Positions 14,852-22,157 of a DNA stretch of 24,729 nucleotides are shown here, piece by piece (positions within the stretch are counted from its first letter, which is position 1; the number at the start of each line of letters is the position of its first letter). This DNA is from RGDT01 sp046719305 (GTDB taxonomy: Bacteria > Planctomycetota > Planctomycetia > Gemmatales > Gemmataceae). Location of the stretch: NCBI GenBank assembly GCA_046719305.1, contig JBDNDE010000021.1, positions 1-24,729 on the forward strand, read 5' to 3'. The notes below the pieces were generated by a model, which was given only the letters and a program-made list of their open reading frames with translations, was not told the origin of the DNA and searched no databases. The position numbers and the translations under genes are program-made.

Positions 14852-15853
14852 ATGCGGGCCTATGAATTGAATGGCGGCTTTGGATTCGATCACCTCTCGC
14901 TCGTGGAGCGGCCGACGCCCACACCGGGACCGGGACAGGTGCAGATTCGCTTGCGGGCCGTCTCGCTGAACTACCGGGATCTGCTAGTGATCAAGGGCCT
15001 GTACAACCCTCGGCTGCCGTTGCCGCGCATCCCAGTTTCGGATGGAGCGGGCGAAATCACCGCCCTGGGACCGGGCGTCACCCGCTTCAAGCTCGGCGAT
15101 CGGGTGGCAGCGGCGTTCATGCCTGCCTGGGTCGAAGGCCGACTCACGGACGACAAGGCTCGCTCGGCCTTGGGTGGCCTCGTCGATGGTCTATTGTGCG
15201 AGACGGCGGTTTTACCCGAGACAGGCGTGGTCGCGGTTCCTGGTCACCTCTGTGATGAAGAGGCTGCCACACTACCGTGTGCGGCGTTGACAGCGTGGAA
15301 TGCCTTACGCGCCGGGAACGTGCAGCCCGGCGAGACGGTGCTGGTTCAGGGCACGGGCGGCGTATCACTCTTTGCCTTGCAATTGGCTCGCTTGCACGGC
15401 GCGCGGGTCATTGCTACCTCGTCCAGCGATGAGAAATTACAGCGGGTGCGGCAACTAGGTGTTCAGGACACCCTCAATTACCGCACTGTACCAGAATGGG
15501 GCGATGCCGTCCGCAAGCTCACCTCCGGCGGTGTCGATCACATCGTGGAAGTCGGCGGCGCGGGCACTCTGAATCAATCCTTGCGGGCCGTCCGCACTGC
15601 CGGCCATATTGCTCTCATCGGTGTGTTGGCCGGTTACGGCGAATGCAACCCGGTACCGATTCTCATGAAAGCGGTACGAGTCACGGGCATATTCGTTGGC
15701 TCGGTGGCCGACTTCGAGGCGATGAACCGAGCGATTACATTGGCTGGGATGCGGCCGGTGATCGACCGGGTGTTTGCGTTTGAACAAGCCATCGAGGCGT
15801 TACGGCATCTGGAATCCGGCAACCATATGGGTAAGGTGGTCATTCGGGTGTAG
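14852..15853 (+). CDS. Zinc-independent MDR family NAD(P)-dependent oxidoreductase
   Basis: A 333-residue medium-chain dehydrogenase/reductase of the quinone-oxidoreductase/alcohol-dehydrogenase-like branch. The catalytic N-terminal domain has SLNYRDLLVIKG (residues 38-49) and PVSDGAGEITALGPGVTRFK. The Rossmann part has VLVQGTGGVSLFALQLA (about 163-179) and SSSDEKLQRVRQLG, and the end is HLESGNHMGKVVIRV. Structural and catalytic zinc ligands of classical ADHs are missing (Tyr/Arg where Cys is expected), so a metal-free NADPH-dependent reductase is likely. The substrate is unknown. ATG at 14852 is chosen by similarity; no strong Shine-Dalgarno is present. It stands alone and is followed by a hairpin terminator. 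Confidence 0.9.
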   Translation: MRAYELNGGFGFDHLSLVERPTPTPGPGQVQIRLRAVSLNYRDLLVIKGLYNPRLPLPRIPVSDGAGEITALGPGVTRFKLGDRVAAAFMPAWVEGRLTDDKARSALGGLVDGLLCETAVLPETGVVAVPGHLCDEEAATLPCAALTAWNALRAGNVQPGETVLVQGTGGVSLFALQLARLHGARVIATSSSDEKLQRVRQLGVQDTLNYRTVPEWGDAVRKLTSGGVDHIVEVGGAGTLNQSLRAVRTAGHIALIGVLAGYGECNPVPILMKAVRVTGIFVGSVADFEAMNRAITLAGMRPVIDRVFAFEQAIEALRHLESGNHMGKVVIRV

Positions 15854-15916
15854 TGTAGAGGGGAGGGGTAGGAGAGTTTCTACCAAAAACCCGGGAAAAT
15901 CAGGAAAAGTAAGAAG

Positions 15917-15948
15917 CGCAAGCAGACAGAATCGCAAGCAGACAGAAT
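15917..15948. repeat. Exact 16-bp tandem duplication
   Basis: CGCAAGCAGACAGAAT occurs twice with no gap (15917-15932 and 15933-15948), between the MDR stop and the terminator. It is purine-rich and has no visible coding role. Confidence 0.9.
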
Positions 15949-15990
15949 CTAGGTGCAGTGGCAAACCTCAGTCCTAGCAACGAGAAGATC

Positions 15991-16033
15991 AGATCGGAAG
16001 GAAACCGTCTGCGTTCTCTTCCGATCTTTCTTT
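15991..16033. terminator. Bidirectional hairpin terminator between the convergent MDR and tsf genes
   Basis: AGATCGGAAG (15991-16000) and CTTCCGATCT (16018-16027) make a perfect 10-bp stem with a 17-nt loop; TTTCTTT follows on the plus strand, ending the MDR transcript. It lies 47 bp past the tsf stop and can serve that transcript too. The stem ends happen to match common sequencing-adapter ends; see findings. Confidence 0.7.
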
Positions 16034-16080
16034 GCGGTGCTTTTGTGGGTTTCGTGGCAGAAATGATCTGGTCGTGAAGA

Positions 16081-16926
16081 TCAGTACGCCACTTCGCCCA
16101 CGCGGTAACGTACGAAGTTGATCAACTTGCAGCCGTTAGCCGCCAGCAACGCGCCAACGGTCTTGGACTCATCCTTGACGAACGGCTGGTCGTTGAGCAC
16201 GTTATCGCTCAGCCAGGTATTCACCTTGCCCTCAGCAATCTTTTCGATGATGTTGGCCGGCTTGTTTTTGCCCTGCTCCTCAGCGGCTGCCTTGGCGAGT
16301 TCCTTTTCCTTAGCCAGCCGCTCGGCGGGGATATGCTCGCGCAGAGCAAACGGCGGACTCTTGGCGGCGATGTGCATGCACACGTCGCGCAGAATCTGGG
16401 CATCGCTGGGCGTGCCTTCGACAGCCAACAGCACACCGACGGTGCCGTCGTGGTGGATGTAGGAAGCTAGGGTGCCAGTAAGCACAGCCATGCGTTGAGG
16501 CTTAATGTTTTCCCGCATCAGACCGACCACTTCGCCGATGCGATCGTTGACGGTCTTGCTGGGGGCGTCCACGAATGGCTGAGCCAACAACTCCTCAGGG
16601 GTTTTCGGCTCCTTGTGGCAGATGTGCTTGGCGACATCATGAACCAAGTTGCCAAAGAGTTCGTTTTTGGCGACCGGGGCTGACTCGCAGCGCAACTCCA
16701 GGATGGCCCCTTTGTTGCCCTCGATGTAGACGCCGATGCGGCCTTCAGTGGTTTCGCGGTCGGCAGTTTTGATCTGGGCGTTTTTGTTCTCTAAGCGGAT
16801 GATTTCCAGGGCTTTTTCCATGTCGCCGCCCGCTTGGATCAGAGCTGCCTTGCACTTCATCATCTGCATGCCGGTCCGGTCACGTAGCTTCATGACATCG
16901 GAGGCGTTAATTTGAACGTCGGCCAT
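16081..16926 (-). CDS. tsf: Translation elongation factor Ts
   Basis: EF-Ts recycles EF-Tu by exchanging GDP for GTP. The 281-residue protein begins with a UBA-like domain, VMKLRDRTGMQMMKCKAALI followed by QAGGDMEKALEIIR (residues 11-44), and continues with the core EGRIGVYIEGNKGAILELRC and SAPVAKNELFGNLVHDVAKH. The classical 'TGAGMMDCKKAL' and 'TDFVARNEDF' blocks are altered to TGMQMMKCKAAL and SAPVAKNELF, which fits a planctomycete lineage. ATG at 16926 with AGG six bases upstream is preferred over the in-frame GTG at 16938. It follows rpsB by 125 bp, the nearly universal rpsB-tsf order. pyrH and frr, often next, are absent; the MDR gene converges instead. Confidence 0.95.
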   Translation of the reverse strand: MADVQINASDVMKLRDRTGMQMMKCKAALIQAGGDMEKALEIIRLENKNAQIKTADRETTEGRIGVYIEGNKGAILELRCESAPVAKNELFGNLVHDVAKHICHKEPKTPEELLAQPFVDAPSKTVNDRIGEVVGLMRENIKPQRMAVLTGTLASYIHHDGTVGVLLAVEGTPSDAQILRDVCMHIAAKSPPFALREHIPAERLAKEKELAKAAAEEQGKNKPANIIEKIAEGKVNTWLSDNVLNDQPFVKDESKTVGALLAANGCKLINFVRYRVGEVAY

Positions 16927-17051
16927 GGGATTCCTCACAGAGAAAACAGAGAATCGTTCTCAAGCAAGCGAGCCATCGCTAGGCGTCGCGAGCCGTCGCT
17001 GACCGTTGCTTCGGGAGAGAGACGGCTCGGCGGGCCAATCCTCCTGGGAAA

Positions 17052-18014
17052 TCAACCGTCGAGCGGTCCAGCGGAGGGTGCATCCGCCGCGGGCGGGGGG
17101 GCTTCCTCGGTCACTGGTAAAACAGGAGGTGGGGAGGCTTGCTGAGGTTCACGCGGTCCGCGACCACGTCCGCCGCCCTCACGACCTCCCTCACGCCCTT
17201 CACGGCCACCTTCGCGGCCCCGGTCCTCGGCCGGTAGGGCTGCTTTGCCTTCGAGAACGGAGTTGGCCAAGATCGAGAGGATCAGTTCGATGGAGCGGAT
17301 GCTGTCGTCATTGCCGGGGATCGGTAAGTCCACGGTATCGGGGTCGCTGTCCGTGTCGATAAGCGCCACGGTAGGCACCCCCATTCGTTTGGCTTCGCGG
17401 ACGGCAATATGCTCGCGTTTAGGGTCGACGACCACTAGGGCACCAGGCAGGCGGTTCATCTCACGAATGCCTGAAAGGTTGCGTTGAATCTTCGTCAACT
17501 CGCGGTTGAGCATCGCTACCATCTTTTTGCTATAGGTGTGGATCGGGGCGGTCGGGGGAGCCAGATGGATTTCCAACTTACCCGAAGGGCTGAGCATGCT
17601 CTTCATGTACGCCTTCATGTCGTACTTGGCCGGGTTCTCGCCGGCTGGCAGCCACAGGGATTCCAACTCGCTGAGCCGCTTGAGCCGATCGCGAATAGTG
17701 CGATGATTGGTGAGAGTGCCGCCCAGCCACCGCTCGCTCACATAAGGCATGCCACAGCGGTTGGCTTCTCGCTCAATAATGTCCCGAGCTTGTCGCTTAG
17801 TGCCACAAAAAACCACCAGGCTACCGTTGGCCGCGGTGCGCGACAAAAAGCGATGCGCCCGTAAGAGGCCGCGCATCGTCTCGCGTAGGTCGATGATGTG
17901 AATCAAATTTCGCTTGCCGTAGATGTACGGCCGCATTTTCGGGTTCCAGCGGCTAGCTCGGTGCCCGAAATGGACGCCCGCTTCGACCAGATCCGCGACT
18001 TGAACGATGGCCAC
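17052..18014 (-). CDS. rpsB: 30S ribosomal protein S2, with insert and long C-terminal tail
   Basis: S2 sits on the head/body junction of the 30S subunit and is needed to load S1. Diagnostic blocks are VADLVEAGVHFGHRASRWNP (residues 6-25), YGKRNLIHIIDL, FCGTKRQA, ERWLGGTLTN and PTVALIDTDSDPDTVDLPIP. At 320 residues it is longer than the usual 230-260. About 30 extra residues lie in the coiled-coil region (about 121-160), and residues 264-320 are a low-complexity tail, first Gly/Arg/Glu-rich, then Pro/Ala-rich. The start is GTG at 18014, set by GGAGG at 18021-18025 six bases upstream and by the protein beginning at the normal place; the frame is open upstream but not conserved. It is followed by tsf. 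Confidence 0.95.
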   Translation of the reverse strand: MAIVQVADLVEAGVHFGHRASRWNPKMRPYIYGKRNLIHIIDLRETMRGLLRAHRFLSRTAANGSLVVFCGTKRQARDIIEREANRCGMPYVSERWLGGTLTNHRTIRDRLKRLSELESLWLPAGENPAKYDMKAYMKSMLSPSGKLEIHLAPPTAPIHTYSKKMVAMLNRELTKIQRNLSGIREMNRLPGALVVVDPKREHIAVREAKRMGVPTVALIDTDSDPDTVDLPIPGNDDSIRSIELILSILANSVLEGKAALPAEDRGREGGREGREGGREGGGRGRGPREPQQASPPPVLPVTEEAPPPAADAPSAGPLDG

Positions 18015-18257
18015 GCAAAACCTCCGTAACGTGCCGAAAGTTGAATCGTCTGGTAAACCAACAGATATTGCCCATAGTCCCGATGCCGTGGCTAGAGAGC
18101 CCTTTGCGAAACCAGCGGAAAGGCTCTTCGCCAAAACGACAAGTTTCTATCGTACCAGCGCAGGCTCACGACGCAAAGGGGAAACCACACACCCGGCAGG
18201 CGATTTTCACTCGCAGATGGGGGGAGTTGACTTCCACGCCAGGCCGATATCGTGCCT
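18015..18257 (-). promoter_or_regulatory. infC-rpsB intergenic leader with possible promoter and hairpin
   Basis: On the minus strand, TTGCGT (plus 18171-18176) and TACGAT (plus 18149-18154) are 16 bp apart and could be a weak sigma-70 promoter for rpsB-tsf. Just downstream, AGAGCCTTT and AAAGGGCTCT (plus 18096-18127) pair with one bulged base and a 13-nt loop, without a U-tract. A structured leader ahead of rpsB is known in other bacteria, where S2 represses its own mRNA; whether this one does so is inference. Confidence 0.35.
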
Positions 18258-18815
18258 TTACTTGTTGGGTTTGTTCGGTTTCGGTGCCGGGGCCAGTAAC
18301 GCGGTCATACGTTTACCCTCCATCGAGGCGGCCTTTTCCGTCTTGCTCAGATCAGCCAGCTTCTCCAGAATCTGGTCGATGATGCGGCGGCCTTCCTCAA
18401 TGTGCTGCAGTTCACGCCCACGAAACAGCACGTTGACCAACACCTTGTCGCCGTGTTCCAGAAACTTGCGAGCTTGGTTGACTTTGGTTTCGATATCATG
18501 ATCGCCCGTCTTGGGGCGCACCCGGATCTCCTTGAGCTTTTGCTGGTGCGACTTGGCTTTGTCCTTCTTGCGTGATTGTTCGTACTTCATCTTGCCGTAG
18601 TCGACGATCTTGCAAACGGGCGGCTTCTCGTGCGGGGCGACCTCGACCAGGTCAAGCCCCAGTTCCCGCGCCATATCCAGCGCCTGGGCGGTAGGCACCA
18701 CTCCCAGGGCTTCCCCCGTTGCTCCGATCAAACGAATCGGCGTAATACGAATTTGCTCGTTGATCCGTGGGCCACGTTCAGGTTGTTGCGGCTGGTTGCG
18801 ATCAAAAGGACGAAT
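18258..18815 (-). CDS. infC: Translation initiation factor IF-3, AUU start
   Basis: IF-3 binds the 30S subunit, keeps subunits apart and checks start codons. From an ATT at 18815 the protein has 185 residues. The N-terminal domain has RINEQIRITPIRLIG and LVEVAPHEKPPVCKIVDYGK, then the linker helix RKKDKAKSHQQKLKEIRVRP, and the C-terminal domain KFLEHGDKVLVNVLFRGREL with MEGKRMTALLAP. The tail is short and Lys/Pro-rich. No ATG, GTG or TTG with a Shine-Dalgarno gives a normal N-terminus; the ATT has AGGAG 8 bases before it. rpmI and rplT, which usually follow infC, are absent here; rpsB comes next after 243 bp. The gene lies 93 bp after the large membrane-protein gene. Confidence 0.93.
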   Translation of the reverse strand: MRPFDRNQPQQPERGPRINEQIRITPIRLIGATGEALGVVPTAQALDMARELGLDLVEVAPHEKPPVCKIVDYGKMKYEQSRKKDKAKSHQQKLKEIRVRPKTGDHDIETKVNQARKFLEHGDKVLVNVLFRGRELQHIEEGRRIIDQILEKLADLSKTEKAASMEGKRMTALLAPAPKPNKPNK

Positions 18816-18828
18816 AGCTCTTGCTCCT
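18813..18828 (-). promoter_or_regulatory. infC: AUU start codon and Shine-Dalgarno of infC
   Basis: AGGAG (plus 18824-18828) is 8 nt before ATT (plus 18813-18815). AUU start codons are the hallmark of infC in many bacteria, where IF-3 rejects its own non-canonical start and so limits its own synthesis. The in-frame GTGs at 18890 and 18863 lack a suitable Shine-Dalgarno and would add about 16-25 unconserved residues. Confidence 0.7.
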
Positions 18829-18908
18829 GTCTTGTGAGAACGAATCGTTTGGGAGAGATTCACGACTCGGGGAGGGGTTCCAGTGAACACTCCACCGCTT
18901 TTACTTTA

Positions 18909-21900
18909 TCATCGTCCAGGAAGCGAGGGAAGAGGGGAGAGTTCGCGATTCTCGCTTCCGTTCTGGCCAGCCCCTTCTAGCCGATGGGCAGCCCGGGCAA
19001 CGGCCAGATCAGCTTCACACTGCTGCACCCAGAGCGCCCAAAGTAATCGACGTTCACCCCAAGTGGGGTCGCCGTCCAACTCCTCCACCCCGCAGCGATG
19101 CCAGAAGCAACTTAACACTAACTCCCAGGCCGCTCGCTGTGCTGGTGACAGGTTCACTAGCCACCCCTCTTGCACCCACTGGACCCGTAGCCGGCCTTGG
19201 TGATTGATCCATTGCCACTTGGCCGAAGGCTGGTCGATTGGGCCAAGTAACTCCACGCCGATTTGAAAGTTGGCTAGTTGAATCTCCCCCAAGCGCGGCC
19301 GAGCCGAGACCGGCCAGGCGTCGCTCAGGGCCAAAGGGGCGATCAGTTCGCGTTCGACGAAGCGTTGAATTTCCTGCTCGACGTGGTGCAATCTCTCTGC
19401 GATCCGTCGCGCCACTGGTCCCGTCGGATTGCGGCGATAGCGGGCATACAGCGTCGGCAAAGTCCCCGAGTGGAAGCCCGGCCGGATGTAGTGGATGATC
19501 TGCTCACCGTGCGAACCAATTCTCTGGGCATCAATCGTGGGCGAGGAATTGGCCCGATACAGCCGCCAGTTTTCCTTCAGTTCCCAGGCCAGGAAACCAA
19601 AGACCCCGGGGATCAACCCCAGCACCACACCGATATAACCGGGATGGATGCCGGTAAGGTCCGCGAGTGGCATCACTGCCAGTAGCGACAGCTTGTGGCA
19701 CACGGTCACTACCGGGAAATGCTTGATGGGGTTGATCTGTGGCTCGACCAACAGAATGACGATCATCCGCACCAGGTACACCACTCCAAACCAGAAGAAG
19801 CCCAGAATCACCTTGCGGACAAACGCGGCGTTGCTCTCGCCGGTGCGAAACCGTAGCCGCTCATCTATCGAATAAAGCCATTGATCCAGGTGGTCGACCA
19901 GAGAGCGGAACAGCCAAGCGAAAAAATTCCACAGCCCCAGCAGGAAATCGCGGTGAAACAGTTCCCAGCCCCGCGACAGCATCTCGGCTAGTCGCTCCTC
20001 AAAGGCCCGGCCCCAGCGGGTGTTGAGAAAGATCGACACACTCACAAACCACACCCCCAACACCAGCCAGAGCATCCAGCCGCGTAGGTGAAACAAACGC
20101 AGATAAGCCCCCAGATAAAACACTCCCATCAACAGCAAGCTCGACAGCGCCGGACGCCCCACTAGCCGCATCAACACTTGAACCGGTCGACTCGCCAAGA
20201 ACCGACGCAACGGCTTGAAGGTCAGCAGAGCCAACGGTCCGTCATAGAACAGCCAGCGCAGTGGCACCCACAGCCCATACCATAGCACCTGCCCCACCAG
20301 ATGCCGGACCCGGGCCACATGCAGCACCAACAGGTAAAAACCGGCCAAGGGCAAGAACGAATACAACCAGTGGAATAAGATGTCCTTTTTGGCCTTTTTA
20401 GCCTCGGGAGGGGGGGCGGCAGTGTCGGACTGGTCTTTCAGCGTCAGGGGCGTGTCGTCGGCTTCTTCGTGGAAGGGGTCCGAGGGCAACTCAGGGCTAT
20501 CGTTGAGGTGCGATACCCAGTGGGCCACATGCACCACCTCGACGATCAGAGCGTCCAGCCCCTTGAGCGTAAACAGCGAGGCCAGCAGCGGTAGCAGCAG
20601 ATACAGCGTCAGCCAGCGGCCGGCTCGCGTGCCGAAGAACACAGACGAGAACGTCTGCATCCAGCGCAAATAGCTTTCGCCCCGCCGAGCGATGCCATCC
20701 AGCGACAACGCCAGCTGTTCGTTGGCACGCAGTAGGGCATCGCCGCCCAACCACTCCCCTGGACCGGCCAAGTCGGGCAGCTTGACCCGGTGCCGGGCTA
20801 CCGCATCGCGCAAGTCGCCCAACGTTAGCGCGCCGATGGCCGTGATGCGATCGAGCAACTCCTCGACCAGGCGATCGCGCGCGAGTTGCTCGGCCCGGTT
20901 TTGCGGTGTCAACCCCGCCCGATCCAGCGCTTGGTGGATCTTGGGCCGCAACCTATCTCGCAAGCGTATTTGCAGATGATGTTCAGCCGAACACAGCAAG
21001 GCGGCGAGTTGCTCGCGACGGTTGGGTTCAAGCCGGACGGCAAGCAGGCGTTTTTGGGCAGAGCGAAGATGTTTGACCGCCAAGACCAGGGGCAGATCAG
21101 GCAAAGGGCGTCGAATCGGCCGGCGTCCCAGGGTCACGAGATATTCCACCAGATCGGCGGCGTAGATCTCTTTTTCGCAGTCGATGCACACCTTTTGCAG
21201 TTCGTACAGCAGTCGGGCCTCGGCATTCCAATAATACCCCTTGGCCGCCTGATCTACTAACGCTTCCAAGCCGGGTTGCCAGTCGGCTACAGTGCTGGCG
21301 GGTTGTTCGACCGCCTGGACCAGTCGCTGAGTAAAGCTCTTGACCATGGCTCGGGTGCCGGCCAGCATTTTCTTGGTCGGCCCCTGTTTTTCCGCACGGC
21401 GGCGCAGCAGCACCGCTCGAATGGTGTTGCCTTGCTGGTTGGCCTGGTCGGCGGCCTGTTTCAAGCGTCTGCTGAGTTGTTGACTTCTCTGGTTCTCGTC
21501 GGTGCCCGTCTCGGGACCATAAGCATGGTCCGGCCCCTCCGGGCGTTTAGCTCCTGGCAGCCAACATTCGCGATACAGCCCCGGCGCGTCGACATCGGCT
21601 TGCAAAAGCCGCTCGACGCGTTTCGGGTCGTGACAGGCTGGGAAGATAGTCGCCACTTGCTCTGGGGCAAACTGCCGCAACTCCAAAAACCAACTCGCGA
21701 ATTCCTCATACACCTCACGGTCGTTGTTCTCGTCGAACAGCCGATGCTCCTGCCGCAATACCTCGCGGGTCTCGGCAAAGATCCCTTCCCCGATCGCAAC
21801 GATTCGTTCCCGTATGTCCTGGTTGCTCAGGTGGAGTTGCCGAAACCGCCGATGGATCGCCGCATGAAACAACAGCCTAGAGTAAGCGTAAAGCCCCTCG

Positions 21901-22157
21901 GCAGTGAGGGGGGTTTCAGGTGCCGGCAACAAGACCACCCATTCGGGCAAGGACGCTTTAGAAGACAGGTAGAGTTCATCGAGGGAGAGATGGAGCAAGA
22001 GGCGATCACGGGGCAGTTCATATAAGAATTCGTGCGGAAGCCAGCGGGTGAGGAGTTGTCGGTCGCTGCGGAGGACACGACGTAGCAGACGGGCTGGCAC
22101 TAGCCACGCCTCGGCATTGCGCTCGTGCAGGGCGGCTTGCAACTCCTGGATGTTCAT
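18909..22157 (-). CDS. Large multi-pass membrane protein of unknown function (1082 residues)
   Basis: I do not recognise a family. Residues 1-510 are hydrophilic and mostly helical, rich in Arg/Glu/Leu, with a charged, Gln-rich segment (about 215-275) and few motifs. Then come roughly six to eight membrane segments, about 514-534, 597-617, 670-690, 694-712, 738-752, 783-805, 818-835 and 840-858, separated at 552-595 by an acidic then Lys/Ala/Pro-rich loop. The last 220 residues are soluble again and contain GSHGEQIIHYIRPGFHSGTL (881-900) followed by ARYRRNP, which looks conserved, and several Trp-rich stretches. The ATG overlaps the stop of the zinc-ribbon gene by 4 nt, so the two proteins are probably made together and may form one complex. 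The N-terminal half could be cytoplasmic. No catalytic motif or known transporter signature is visible. Probably planctomycete-specific. Confidence 0.85.
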   Translation of the reverse strand: MNIQELQAALHERNAEAWLVPARLLRRVLRSDRQLLTRWLPHEFLYELPRDRLLLHLSLDELYLSSKASLPEWVVLLPAPETPLTAEGLYAYSRLLFHAAIHRRFRQLHLSNQDIRERIVAIGEGIFAETREVLRQEHRLFDENNDREVYEEFASWFLELRQFAPEQVATIFPACHDPKRVERLLQADVDAPGLYRECWLPGAKRPEGPDHAYGPETGTDENQRSQQLSRRLKQAADQANQQGNTIRAVLLRRRAEKQGPTKKMLAGTRAMVKSFTQRLVQAVEQPASTVADWQPGLEALVDQAAKGYYWNAEARLLYELQKVCIDCEKEIYAADLVEYLVTLGRRPIRRPLPDLPLVLAVKHLRSAQKRLLAVRLEPNRREQLAALLCSAEHHLQIRLRDRLRPKIHQALDRAGLTPQNRAEQLARDRLVEELLDRITAIGALTLGDLRDAVARHRVKLPDLAGPGEWLGGDALLRANEQLALSLDGIARRGESYLRWMQTFSSVFFGTRAGRWLTLYLLLPLLASLFTLKGLDALIVEVVHVAHWVSHLNDSPELPSDPFHEEADDTPLTLKDQSDTAAPPPEAKKAKKDILFHWLYSFLPLAGFYLLVLHVARVRHLVGQVLWYGLWVPLRWLFYDGPLALLTFKPLRRFLASRPVQVLMRLVGRPALSSLLLMGVFYLGAYLRLFHLRGWMLWLVLGVWFVSVSIFLNTRWGRAFEERLAEMLSRGWELFHRDFLLGLWNFFAWLFRSLVDHLDQWLYSIDERLRFRTGESNAAFVRKVILGFFWFGVVYLVRMIVILLVEPQINPIKHFPVVTVCHKLSLLAVMPLADLTGIHPGYIGVVLGLIPGVFGFLAWELKENWRLYRANSSPTIDAQRIGSHGEQIIHYIRPGFHSGTLPTLYARYRRNPTGPVARRIAERLHHVEQEIQRFVERELIAPLALSDAWPVSARPRLGEIQLANFQIGVELLGPIDQPSAKWQWINHQGRLRVQWVQEGWLVNLSPAQRAAWELVLSCFWHRCGVEELDGDPTWGERRLLWALWVQQCEADLAVARAAHRLEGAGQNGSENRELSPLPSLPGR
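18919..18959. other. Hairpin at the 3' end of the large membrane-protein gene
   Basis: GGAAGCGAG (18919-18927) and CTCGCTTCC (18951-18959) form a perfect 9-bp stem with a 23-nt loop inside the last codons of the membrane-protein gene. No T-run follows on either strand, so it is unlikely to be an intrinsic terminator; it could affect the mRNA between this gene and infC. Confidence 0.4.

Noticed and set aside
18015..18134. Longer N-terminus for ribosomal protein S2
   Set aside because: The extra residues are unlike S2; GGAGG precedes the GTG at 18014, where the conserved protein begins.
18828..18890. GTG at 18890 (or 18863) as the start of infC
   Set aside because: Neither has a properly placed Shine-Dalgarno and both add unconserved residues; the ATT at 18815 has AGGAG 8 nt before it.
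21276..22025. 249-codon plus-strand frame
   Set aside because: It is antisense to the large membrane-protein gene, whose frame is longer, has membrane segments and is coupled to its neighbour.
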